A DNA stretch of 41,945 nucleotides from Cyanobacteria bacterium RU_5_0 (GTDB lineage: Bacteria; Cyanobacteriota; Cyanobacteriia; Elainellales; Elainellaceae): positions 1 to 41,945 of the forward strand of contig JAAUSF010000036.1 in assembly GCA_012033255.1 (NCBI GenBank), written 5' to 3'. The translations under genes were made by a program, and so were the position numbers. The notes beneath the pieces were generated by a model. It searched no databases. It saw only the letters and a program-made list of their open reading frames with translations, and was not told where the DNA came from. Positions 1 to 7,480 of the stretch are shown piece after piece. Each line of letters starts with the position of its first letter. Position 1 is the stretch's first letter.

Positions 1-16
1 AAGAATCTACCAATTC

Positions 17-96
17 GTAGGATGGGCAAAGGGTCTTACCCGTGCCCATCGTCAGCCAGAATCATGGATGGGCACGGATGCCTTTGCCCATCCTAC
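17..96. repeat. Inverted repeat, dispersed palindromic element
   Basis: The left arm begins GTAGGATGGGCAAAGG and the right arm ends CCTTTGCCCATCCTAC, a perfect 16-base inverted pair. A second shared block, CCGTGCCCATC against GATGGGCACGG, lies inside it. The whole can fold into a long imperfect hairpin. The GGATGGGC motif recurs near 4211-4250 and 16963-17025, which suggests a dispersed non-coding repeat family. An open frame runs across it into the next gene, but I do not regard that part as coding. Confidence 0.75.
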
Positions 97-243
97 GCAG
101 GTATTTTATCTGTCGGAAATCTCCTTACATTACATCATAGGCTTCGTAGCAGAAGTTGCCTAATTAGGTTACGTGATTTCTGCTACATCGATTTTTTATC
201 TAATCTAGTCTGGATATTTCACTCTTCTTCAACCTTAGAATCT

Positions 244-801
244 ATGACCTCATCATCTAAAAACAACAGCCTTCCTAAAATGAACAATGAGCATCCAAAT
301 GCTAAATTAATTCAAAGATTTTATACCAGCTTTAAAGACAGAGATTATAAGGGAATGATTCAATGCTATCACCCAAGTGTTGATTTCTCGGATGCATTGT
401 TTGACCTACGAGGAGATGCAGTGGCAGCCATGTGGTACATGCTTTGCAAGAATGCAACTGATTTAGACGTGACACTGATTGATTTTGCTGCCAATGATGA
501 AATGGGTATTGCTCATTGGGAGGCAACATACAATTTTTCAGAAACAGGTCGAACAGTTCATAATGTCGTTGAGGCAAGATTTGAATTCAAGGATGGAAAA
601 ATTATTAAACATCAGGACAATTGGGATTTTTGGAAATGGTCAAATATGGCGCTAGGATTAATGGGTCGTTTTTTTGGTTGGGCTCCTGTGATTAAAAACA
701 CAGTGAAGCAAAAGGCAGGAAAAAAGTTAGCTGTCTTTATGGAGGAAGCTTCTTCCAAAGGTGATCCTGAATACAGGATTTCTGATCGCGAACAACCTTG
801 A
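244..801 (+). CDS. NTF2-like / SnoaL-like family protein
   Basis: This small protein of about 185 residues matches the nuclear transport factor 2-like alpha+beta cone fold. It has an N-terminal helix (HPNAKLIQRFYTSFKDRDY), then the CYHPSVDFSD segment typical of SnoaL-like proteins, and alternating strands ending EARFEFKDGKIIKHQDNWDFW. Family members are small-molecule isomerases, cyclases or hydrolases, or binding proteins; the substrate cannot be read from sequence. The open frame extends upstream to base 22 through an inverted repeat, so I start at ATG 244. ATG 280 is an equally good choice because the family similarity begins there. Neither has a clear Shine-Dalgarno. It lies upstream of a P450 and a COX-like dioxygenase on the same strand and may act on their product, which is inference. 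Confidence 0.75.
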   Translation: MTSSSKNNSLPKMNNEHPNAKLIQRFYTSFKDRDYKGMIQCYHPSVDFSDALFDLRGDAVAAMWYMLCKNATDLDVTLIDFAANDEMGIAHWEATYNFSETGRTVHNVVEARFEFKDGKIIKHQDNWDFWKWSNMALGLMGRFFGWAPVIKNTVKQKAGKKLAVFMEEASSKGDPEYRISDREQP

Positions 802-1169
802 CTGCTGTTTCCCATTGAATCTATTCGTCAAGTGGCAGTATCACAAACTCTCTTAATACTGTCCAACATTTCTTAATAACGGACGGAATGTTGAAGCTAT
901 CATTAAATTCTTTTTCATGGAGCAATCACTGTAGTAATATCAAGCCAATTTCTAAATTCATCAACGATAAAAAGCGACAAAATATTTATCTCTATCCTTG
1001 TGTTCTGTTGACGATTCGCCTTCTAAGTTAGATGTAGATGTGGTTGCTTTATTTCTAGCAGAACAAAGTAATCCTAAATGAAATCAGGATGAGGTTTAAC
1101 TGTTAGTTCAAGGCTCAGATTAAAGCTCTGAATCTTTCAACCCCCAGACCTTGGCAAGGCTTTAATATC
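802..1169. other. Intergenic region without a recognisable gene
   Basis: These 368 bases between the NTF2-like gene and the P450 are AT-rich, with stops in all frames over short distances. I see no strong terminator or consensus promoter. Any promoter for the P450 and dioxygenase pair should lie here, but I cannot place it. Confidence 0.5.
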
Positions 1170-2543
1170 ATGTCATACCTAGAACAGTACGATAGTATCT
1201 CAATGGATCACCCTGCTGAAAAAGTTCAGCTTGTAAACCGTTGGATTCGTACAGATTGGCGACCATTCTTTAAAGAACTTCGAGAAAATCGCCCGATTTT
1301 CATTACGCCAAAGTTCATTCTGGTGACGCTATTTCATGATGTGCAAGAGATATTGTCACGAGAAAACGTTTTCTCCGTCAGGCTTTATGCTCCCAAAATG
1401 GATCCCGTTGTAGGAGGTCCTTTCATGCTCGCTAGAGATAATACCGAAATTAACTGGCGAGAAAAGTCTATTATGCAAACTATGTTGCAACGAGAGGATT
1501 TGCCAGCCGTTCGTAAAATGTCAGGCGAAATTGCTAAAGCCTCCCTTGATCAACGGGCAGAAACGGGTCAAATTGAGGTTGTTAGTCAATTAGGGCGGTA
1601 TGTTCCTATTCGAGTATGCGGAGACTACTTTGGCTTCCCTGGTCCAGATTTAGAGAGCATGTATCGTTGGTCACGGGCAACTCAGACAGACATGTTTAAG
1701 AATTTACCCAATGACCCTCAGATCCATGAGGCAGCCGTTCAAGCAGGCAAGGAAATGACGGCTTATTTGGCTCAGCTCTTGCAGGAGAAAAGATCTCAGA
1801 TTGCTCAAGACTCAAATCATAATTCTGTAGAGAACATGTCAGTTGGAGAATTGCTGAAAGCGTTTCTAGATAAGCTTTTCTCTAAAACTAGTCCTCCTCA
1901 GCCCACTCCAGATCCTCAGCCTGCACCTGTAGAGGATGTGTTTACTCGATTGGTCAAAACTCACTTTGCCGAAGATATTTTGTTTGATGACAAGAGAATT
2001 ATCTCCAATATGGCAGGGTTGTTAATTGGGGCAGGGGAAACCACATCTCAGGCGATCGTGCAAGCTCTGGAGCAACTTCTGCTAAACCCCACCCTCTTTC
2101 AGGAAGCCTTGCAAGCTGCCCAAGCGAACGATGACGGGAAGTTCGATCGATATGTTTGGGAAGCTCTACGCTTTAACCCAATTAATCCCTTGGTATTCCG
2201 CTTGTGTGAGGAAGATTACATACTGGCGGCTGGAACGGCAAGAGAAACTCGGATTCCTGCCAAAAGTTTGGTGTTCGCCTGCACTGCATCCGCTGGGTTT
2301 GATGCCAATGAGATCCCTGACCCTGAAGCGTTTTCTATCGATCGACCTGATTATCACTACATGCATTTTGGCTACGGTCATCACACCTGTTTAGGAAAGT
2401 ATGTTGGAATGATGCAAATTCCAGAAACGATCAAACAAGTGCTTCTCAGACCTGGTGTGCGGTTAATTCCAGGGGATGAAGGAAAAATTGACTTTCAGGG
2501 CACTCCTTTCCCGGAACGTTTCGTCATCGCTTACGATGGCTAG
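1170..2543 (+). CDS. Cytochrome P450
   Basis: This is a complete 457-residue P450. The heme-thiolate loop is FGYGHHTCLG at residues 400-409, with the ligand Cys at 407. The ExxR pair is E331/R334. The I-helix oxygen-activation motif GAGETT is at 287-292. A proline-rich insertion (about 240-255) lies between the G-helix region and the I-helix. The protein is soluble-looking, with no membrane anchor. Its gene is 82 bases upstream of a COX-like dioxygenase on the same strand. In fungal psi-factor-producing oxygenases, a heme dioxygenase and a P450 are fused: the first makes a fatty acid hydroperoxide and the second isomerises it. A split version is a reasonable hypothesis here. The retained Thr in the I-helix also allows ordinary monooxygenase chemistry. 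The start ATG has only a weak AAGG upstream. Confidence 0.93.
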   Translation: MSYLEQYDSISMDHPAEKVQLVNRWIRTDWRPFFKELRENRPIFITPKFILVTLFHDVQEILSRENVFSVRLYAPKMDPVVGGPFMLARDNTEINWREKSIMQTMLQREDLPAVRKMSGEIAKASLDQRAETGQIEVVSQLGRYVPIRVCGDYFGFPGPDLESMYRWSRATQTDMFKNLPNDPQIHEAAVQAGKEMTAYLAQLLQEKRSQIAQDSNHNSVENMSVGELLKAFLDKLFSKTSPPQPTPDPQPAPVEDVFTRLVKTHFAEDILFDDKRIISNMAGLLIGAGETTSQAIVQALEQLLLNPTLFQEALQAAQANDDGKFDRYVWEALRFNPINPLVFRLCEEDYILAAGTARETRIPAKSLVFACTASAGFDANEIPDPEAFSIDRPDYHYMHFGYGHHTCLGKYVGMMQIPETIKQVLLRPGVRLIPGDEGKIDFQGTPFPERFVIAYDG

Positions 2544-2625
2544 GTCGTACTCTCAAGTTGGAAGGTTCTCCTGACTTCCAAATAATCGAGGTCAGGACAA
2601 TTCAATCATCTAAACATGTAGGATT

Positions 2626-4185
2626 ATGGCAAAAGGCAGAAGTACAGCTAATGACGGATTGAGAAATCAAATCGAATTTTTCCTTTTAACAAATTTTCCG
2701 TGGTTTTGGGCGTTTGTTCAAAGCAACGATTGGCTGAAACGTCAGGTTAATAAATTCCTGATCAATAGTGCGATTTACAAAGCCAAAACGCGCCCCTATC
2801 CGCTGAGTACCCTGACAGATTACACCTCGTGGGATTCTTTAATCGATCGAACCTACAGTGGACGGCACCTCCCTCCAGTCAATATTGATCCAGGAAAGTT
2901 ACGATCGATTGACGAGATTGCAGATCATCTATTTTTCAGAAAAGGCGACACCATCTTATCGGAAAAATCCACGCTTTTATTTCCCTACTTCGCTCAGTGG
3001 TTTACAGACGGTTTTTTGCGAACTAGTCGCGATAATAATCTGAAAAATACATCCAATCATGATATTGATCTCAGTCCATTGTATGGGTTAAATCGGCAAA
3101 TCACCGAAGTCTTGAGATCAGGAAAAGGCGGTAAACTCAAGAGCCAGTTTATCAATGATGAAGAGTATCTTCCTTACTATTTTCAAGATGGCGTTGTCAA
3201 AGAAGAATTCAAAACCATAAATATATATACGCCTCCTGAACTCGATCAAGAAAAGCGAGATAAGATTTTTGCAGTTGGGAATGAACGAGGAAATGTTCAA
3301 ATCGGTTATGTGATGATGAACACTCTTTTTCTAAGAGAACACAACCGAATTTGTGATGTTTTAGCAGAAAACTATTCCACCTGGAAGGATGAGGACGATC
3401 GATTATTCCAAACCGCAAGGAATATTGTTATCGTTCTACTGATCAAAATTGTAATTGAGGAATATATCAACCATATTGCGCCTTATCACTTCAAATTTAT
3501 TGCCGATCCACGCTCCTTTACCAACGAGAAATGGTATCGCCAGAATTGGATGACCCTAGAATTTAACTTACTGTATCGCTGGCATAGTGCCGTTCCCAAC
3601 ACAGTTCGCTTGGACGGACAGGATCTGCCTTTCACGCAGACCCTGTGGAACAACGCTCTGCTCATCGATCGAGGGTTAGGACGCTGGTTTGAAGCTGCCT
3701 CCTTACAACCCGCTGGCAGAATTGGCATGTTGAACACACCTGAATTCCTACTGGAAACCGATAAGCGCAGTCTTCAGATGGGTCGAGATGCAAGGCTAGC
3801 TAGCTACAACGACTATCGGGAGATGTGTAAATTTCCGAGAGTGACCGATTTCGATCAAATTACCGAAAACGAGATAGTGCAACAGGAACTCAAACACTTG
3901 TATGGTGATGTCGATAAGATTGAGTTTTATGTTGGATTGTTTGCCGAAGATGCACGGGAAAATTCGGCGGTAGGCTCTTTAATTGGTAGGCTAGTTGGCA
4001 TTGATGCGTTTTCTCAAGCTCTCACGAATCCGCTGTTGGCTGAAAATATCTTCAATGAAACCACCTTCTCACCTGTTGGTTTTGAAATTATCCAGACAAC
4101 TCAGTGTCTATCCGATGTCCTGCATCGCAACATCCCCAAGAGTGATAAAAACTTTAAAGTCACGATGACTCAGGTCAAAGCATAA
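2626..4185 (+). CDS. COX-like animal-type heme peroxidase / fatty acid dioxygenase
   Basis: This 519-residue protein is strikingly similar to the catalytic domain of animal cyclooxygenases. Shared blocks include LREHNRICDVL, KIVIEEY, LEFNLLYRWH, AGRIG and VGFEII. The radical Tyr (COX Tyr385) is Tyr317 and the proximal heme His (COX His388) is His320, in YRWH. Gln124 matches the distal Gln. The distal His (COX His207) is replaced by Asp128 in AQWFTDGF. No EGF module or signal peptide is present, so it is probably cytoplasmic or peripherally bound. A cyanobacterial relative from Nostoc punctiforme is known as a linoleate 10S-dioxygenase, so a fatty acid substrate is likely. It probably forms an operon with the preceding P450. 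An AGGA lies just before the start. Confidence 0.92.
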   Translation: MAKGRSTANDGLRNQIEFFLLTNFPWFWAFVQSNDWLKRQVNKFLINSAIYKAKTRPYPLSTLTDYTSWDSLIDRTYSGRHLPPVNIDPGKLRSIDEIADHLFFRKGDTILSEKSTLLFPYFAQWFTDGFLRTSRDNNLKNTSNHDIDLSPLYGLNRQITEVLRSGKGGKLKSQFINDEEYLPYYFQDGVVKEEFKTINIYTPPELDQEKRDKIFAVGNERGNVQIGYVMMNTLFLREHNRICDVLAENYSTWKDEDDRLFQTARNIVIVLLIKIVIEEYINHIAPYHFKFIADPRSFTNEKWYRQNWMTLEFNLLYRWHSAVPNTVRLDGQDLPFTQTLWNNALLIDRGLGRWFEAASLQPAGRIGMLNTPEFLLETDKRSLQMGRDARLASYNDYREMCKFPRVTDFDQITENEIVQQELKHLYGDVDKIEFYVGLFAEDARENSAVGSLIGRLVGIDAFSQALTNPLLAENIFNETTFSPVGFEIIQTTQCLSDVLHRNIPKSDKNFKVTMTQVKA

Positions 4186-4207
4186 CTGACGGACACGCTT
4201 CGCGAAC

Positions 4208-4337
4208 ACCCGCCCGGACGGGCAAGATGCCCATCCCACAAGAGGTGTAATTTACTCTATCTGACTACTTATTAGCCCCCAAATTTGAGAGAATCCCATC
4301 TTCAAAATCCCCCAGAACTGAGAGATTTAGGGGGCTA
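4208..4337. repeat. Hairpin-forming repeats between convergent genes
   Basis: Two repeats occupy this gap. The first (about 4211-4245) contains GGGCAAGATGCCCATCCCAC, a member of the GGATGGGC palindrome family. The second pairs TAGCCCCC (4273-4280) with GGGGGCTA (4330-4337). They lie between the dioxygenase and the convergent peroxiredoxin gene and may also serve as transcription ends, but no long T tract follows either. Confidence 0.55.
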
Positions 4338-4360
4338 TGCCAAGAACTTCGATCGCAGAT

Positions 4361-4996
4361 CTATTTATTAGGTTGAGGCGTTGTCCGCAAGTAAGGCTTC
4401 ACTTCAGTGACCCCTTTGGGGAATTTTTGCTTTGCCTCATCAGTAGAGATGGATGGGACAACGATGACATCCTCTCCATCCTTCCAATTCACCGGAGTAG
4501 CAACGCTGTAGTTATCGGTTAGCTGTAAAGAGTCAATGACACGCAAAATTTCTTCAAAATTACGTCCGGTGCTAGGCGGATAGGTCAACGTCAGACGTAG
4601 CTTTTTGTTAGGATCAACCACAAACACAGTACGCACAGTCACTTTGGCGTTTGCATTGGGATGAATCATGCCATAGAGATCGGACACCGATTTGTCAACG
4701 TCCGCAATGATAGGGTAGTTAATAGTGGTACTCTGAGTTTCGTTGATGTCGCCAATCCAGCCTTTGTGAGAGTTTGCATCGTCAACACTTAGCGCAATGA
4801 CTTTAACCCCACGCTTGTCAAATTCGGGCTTGAGCTTAGCAACTTCGCCAAGTTCTGTCGTACAAACGGGTGTATAGTCCGCAGGGTGGGAGAAGAGGAC
4901 AACCCAGTTGTCGCCAGCCCATTCATAAAAATCGATCTTGCCGTCGTTGGAGTCTTGGGTAAAGTTGGGTACTGTATCACCGAGTTGAAGAACCAT
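4361..4996 (-). CDS. 1-Cys peroxiredoxin (Prx6 class)
   Basis: This is a full-length 211-residue thiol peroxidase that reduces H2O2 and organic, including lipid, hydroperoxides. The peroxidatic Cys45 sits in HPADYTPVCTTE, with the supporting Pro/Thr of the PxxxT/SxxC motif. The catalytic Arg falls in VRTVFVVDP. The C-terminal arm (VNWKDGEDVIVVP) is that of the Prx6/1-Cys class, and no resolving Cys is visible. Translation starts at ATG 4996 behind a GGAA-type site. It is convergent to the dioxygenase gene. A lipid hydroperoxide scavenger next to a hydroperoxide-forming enzyme is suggestive but could be coincidence. Confidence 0.93.
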   Translation of the reverse strand: MVLQLGDTVPNFTQDSNDGKIDFYEWAGDNWVVLFSHPADYTPVCTTELGEVAKLKPEFDKRGVKVIALSVDDANSHKGWIGDINETQSTTINYPIIADVDKSVSDLYGMIHPNANAKVTVRTVFVVDPNKKLRLTLTYPPSTGRNFEEILRVIDSLQLTDNYSVATPVNWKDGEDVIVVPSISTDEAKQKFPKGVTEVKPYLRTTPQPNK

Positions 4997-5050
4997 GATT
5001 CCTGTCTACTAGTTTGACAATCTCAAAGTATACTAAACAATCATCCCACA

Positions 5051-5076
5051 AAACCCCCGTTTCCCAATCGGAGTTT
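5051..5076 (-). terminator. Possible terminator of the EamA gene
   Basis: Read on the minus strand, an AAACTCCG arm pairs imperfectly with CGGGGGTTT, followed by a short T-rich run. It lies just beyond the EamA stop codon and before the peroxiredoxin start. The bulge and weak T tract keep this tentative. Confidence 0.3.
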
Positions 5077-5099
5077 AGATCTTTTTACGATTCAAACGC

Positions 5100-6071
5100 T
5101 TATGGGTTCATTGAGCGATCGACCTCCTGAAACGCGGAGAGCAGTTTACGCGATCGTTTTCCCAAAGCAATGCTAAACGAACCCAATACGACTAAGATGG
5201 CTCCTGTCACTCCTAAAGCTGTCATGGCATCGGGATCAATTAAAACGGGAAATAGAGTAGCCACGCCAAAAACTGACCCTAATGTAATGATAGGGGTTAG
5301 CGACAACACTGCACTCACTCGCGACGCTTCCCAGTGATCCAACGCTTCAGCAAAGGCTCCATAAGCCGCAAAGGTATTGAAACCGCTAAAGAGCAACATT
5401 CCCCATTGCAGGGGCGTCAAGGTTAGCAATTCGTGAGGCGAGGCTGTTGGAGTGAATAGCAGCGTGCTACCGCCGTAGATCAACCACATGATCACAGGAG
5501 AGGATAACTGTTGCAGCAATTGTTTTTGTGCCAGTGCATAGATTGCCCAAACGGCGGCGGCGAAGACGAGGATGCTGCTACCGATCAGGTATTGAGTAGA
5601 CGCGCTGACCAAGATCTGAAGTTGATCGTTGAAAAATAATGTCATACCCAGGATCAGCACTCCCAAGCCAGTCCATTGCCGCAGAGTGTAATGTTCTTTG
5701 AAAATCATCAATCCTCCCATGCCCATCAGCACAGGAGCCAATTGAATGATGACTTGGGAGTTAGTAGGAGAAGTTTCGTAAAGCCCTTTGAGATAAAGCA
5801 GGTAATTAGTCGCTAGAGAAAGGGTGGCGATCGCCAACAAATTCAGTCGTGCCGATCGTAATTTCTCCCAGGTTGGTAGCTGTTTTCGTGCGCCCAGGTA
5901 AATGGTTAATAGCCCGAAAGACATAAGAAAGCGAAACCATGTCACGGTGTAAATGTCAACCGCTTGCAGAACAACCTTTAGCGCAATCGGTAAAACTCCC
6001 CACAAAAAAGCCGTCACCAGCGCCAGGGATAGCCCCAAGCGCCAGCGACCCGTACTGTGATGTAATGCCAT
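5100..6071 (-). CDS. EamA (DMT superfamily) membrane transporter
   Basis: This 323-residue integral membrane protein has about ten hydrophobic segments arranged as two EamA repeats. The first repeat starts near LSLALVTAFLWG and the second near SSILVFAAAVWAIYALAQ. Such drug/metabolite transporters move small metabolites, often amino acids, out of the cell; the substrate is not predictable. A good AGAGG site precedes ATG 6071. It is monocistronic as far as I can see, being separated from the peroxiredoxin by about 100 bases with a possible terminator. Confidence 0.88.
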   Translation of the reverse strand: MALHHSTGRWRLGLSLALVTAFLWGVLPIALKVVLQAVDIYTVTWFRFLMSFGLLTIYLGARKQLPTWEKLRSARLNLLAIATLSLATNYLLYLKGLYETSPTNSQVIIQLAPVLMGMGGLMIFKEHYTLRQWTGLGVLILGMTLFFNDQLQILVSASTQYLIGSSILVFAAAVWAIYALAQKQLLQQLSSPVIMWLIYGGSTLLFTPTASPHELLTLTPLQWGMLLFSGFNTFAAYGAFAEALDHWEASRVSAVLSLTPIITLGSVFGVATLFPVLIDPDAMTALGVTGAILVVLGSFSIALGKRSRKLLSAFQEVDRSMNP

Positions 6072-6277
6072 TTAAACCTCTAGACTTGCACCTCTAAATT
6101 TACATGGGTATCGTGAACCAACGAGTCAGACTGTGAAGCGTTTGTCCCGATGTACCTTATGACGAAAACTAACTTTACACTTCCTACTACTGGTTCGCCT
6201 TGTTGGAGGATGGCAACCATTGGTAATACGTTACATAACCTTAATTATTCATAAAACTTATTCATAAAAGTCAATGC

Positions 6278-6640
6278 TTGAGAGCAAGCCTAGCTACTAC
6301 AGTTAAAGTTATTTGCGCTGCATTCATTCTGCTTATGTTTCAACTTGCTTACGCCTTAATTCATGGGCTTATTCAAGCAATTCAATTTCTAACTGTACCC
6401 ATCTGTTTTGTCTCGGCTTGGGTATTGGTGCTGATGCTGTTCTGGAGTATGTGGGCGGCTGTCCGCGAGGGAGTGGCAAATGCCAAGCAGATGCACCAGG
6501 TTCCTTGTGCCAACTGTCGATTTTTTACCGGAAACTATCACCTCAAATGTCCGGTTCATCCTAAAAAAGCCCTTTCGGATGCGGCGATCGGCTGTTCTGA
6601 TTATGAACCTGCTTCCTATTGGGCAACTAATCGGGAATGA
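6278..6640 (+). CDS. Small membrane protein with C-terminal four-Cys domain
   Basis: The protein has 120 residues if translation starts at TTG 6278. Two hydrophobic segments (about 8-28 and 36-60) are followed by a cytosolic-looking tail with the pattern CANC, then CPVH, then GCSDYE. Four Cys and a His spaced this way suggest a small metal-binding or redox-sensitive knuckle. I recognise this as a recurrent cyanobacterial type of unknown function. An ATG at 6335 is in frame but would cut the first membrane segment, so I prefer the TTG. It is followed 40 bases later by a damaged cupin gene. Confidence 0.6.
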   Translation: MRASLATTVKVICAAFILLMFQLAYALIHGLIQAIQFLTVPICFVSAWVLVLMLFWSMWAAVREGVANAKQMHQVPCANCRFFTGNYHLKCPVHPKKALSDAAIGCSDYEPASYWATNRE

Positions 6641-6689
6641 GCAAGAAAAAAGTAGTCAGACAGAGCGTTAATTACACATCTTGTGGGAT

Positions 6690-6941
6690 ATGCTAATTCA
6701 AAAGTTGCAGGCTTGTCCGGAGTTTATTGCAGGTGATGACACGCAATTACGCGAGTTGCTGCATCCGGATAAGCTGGGAGAAATGCATATTGATGGCGAA
6801 ACTCAGGCTGTTGAACCGGGAGACGCAATATACATCCCGCCCGATGCCAAACAGTTTATCCATAACCCCAAAACTGAACCCCTGATATTCATTTGCATTG
6901 TTGATCCAGCATGGCGGCAAGAGGATGAAACAATATATTAA
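6690..6941 (+). CDS. Cupin-family protein with internal deletion (probably non-functional)
   Basis: The first 27 or so residues (LIQKLQACPEFIAGDDTQLR then ELLHPDK) and the last part (GEMHIDGE, EPGDAIYIPPDAKQFIHN, CIVDPAWRQEDE) are both typical of a small cyanobacterial cupin. The middle is missing: HPDK runs straight into LGEMHIDGE. The lost stretch should hold the first cupin motif with the HxH metal ligands and the Glu. The frame is kept, so the deletion is in frame, of roughly 45-50 codons judged from family memory. The product is about 83 residues and probably cannot bind metal. ATG 6690 is taken as start; an in-frame TTG at 6681 also exists. Confidence 0.6.
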   Translation: MLIQKLQACPEFIAGDDTQLRELLHPDKLGEMHIDGETQAVEPGDAIYIPPDAKQFIHNPKTEPLIFICIVDPAWRQEDETIY

Positions 6942-7480
6942 AAATAGTCTGTTGAAAATGGATCTCATTATTATTTGGTATTACCCGCAGGGTGGGCATT
7001 GTCCACTACAAAATGGGTTTTCGGATAGGCACTGAGGACATGCCGTTGAAAATGGATCTCATTGTTGAGATTTACGGAAATCTATAAGAAACTTAATAGA
7101 AACTTAATCGGTGCTTAGAACTCGAATCTTCGAGATTTCGGGGTAAATCCAGAATACGAGTTTCAAAAAATACTTGCTCGATTGGAAGAATTGTGCTTTG
7201 CGATACAGAACTGCATTATGCAAAATTGATGAAATCTTGAGAAATAATCACCTAATCTTTAAAGTCCCTTAGATAGTTCAGTGCTTAAACCTCATGCTAA
7301 GCTGTGCTAGCGCTGAGCGGGGCTGATTCAGGTAGATGCAGGATAGTTTGCGATCTCATGTTGATGGGATCTGCTGAAAGGTATGGGTTGCTCCTCCTAT
7401 CCGAACGGTATAGATTCTGTATCTCTCTTACCAAGTTACAGATGCAACGTATCCACTACTTAAGGAACACCCAGGTAACG
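6942..7480. promoter_or_regulatory. Long leader/upstream region of the ammonium transporter gene
   Basis: This 539-base region holds a perfect 19-base direct repeat, GTTGAAAATGGATCTCATT, at 6951-6969 and 7045-7063. The rest is AT-rich. An open frame enters from GTG 7304, but it lacks transporter similarity before 7481. I looked for an NtcA box (GTA-N8-TAC) because ammonium transporters are usually under NtcA. The nearest match is GTA-N9-TAC at 7143-7157, one base too wide. No glutamine riboswitch core was recognised. Confidence 0.4.

Noticed and set aside
22..243. N-terminal extension of the NTF2-like frame
   Set aside because: It reads through a palindromic repeat and gives a Cys/Ser-rich sequence without similarity; the family similarity begins after about base 280.
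7143..7157. NtcA-like box GTA-N9-TAC upstream of amt
   Set aside because: The spacer is nine bases; the consensus needs eight, and no well-placed -10 box follows.
7304..7480. 59-residue extension of the ammonium transporter
   Set aside because: No Amt similarity, and ATG 7481 has a ribosome site and the expected basic N-terminus.
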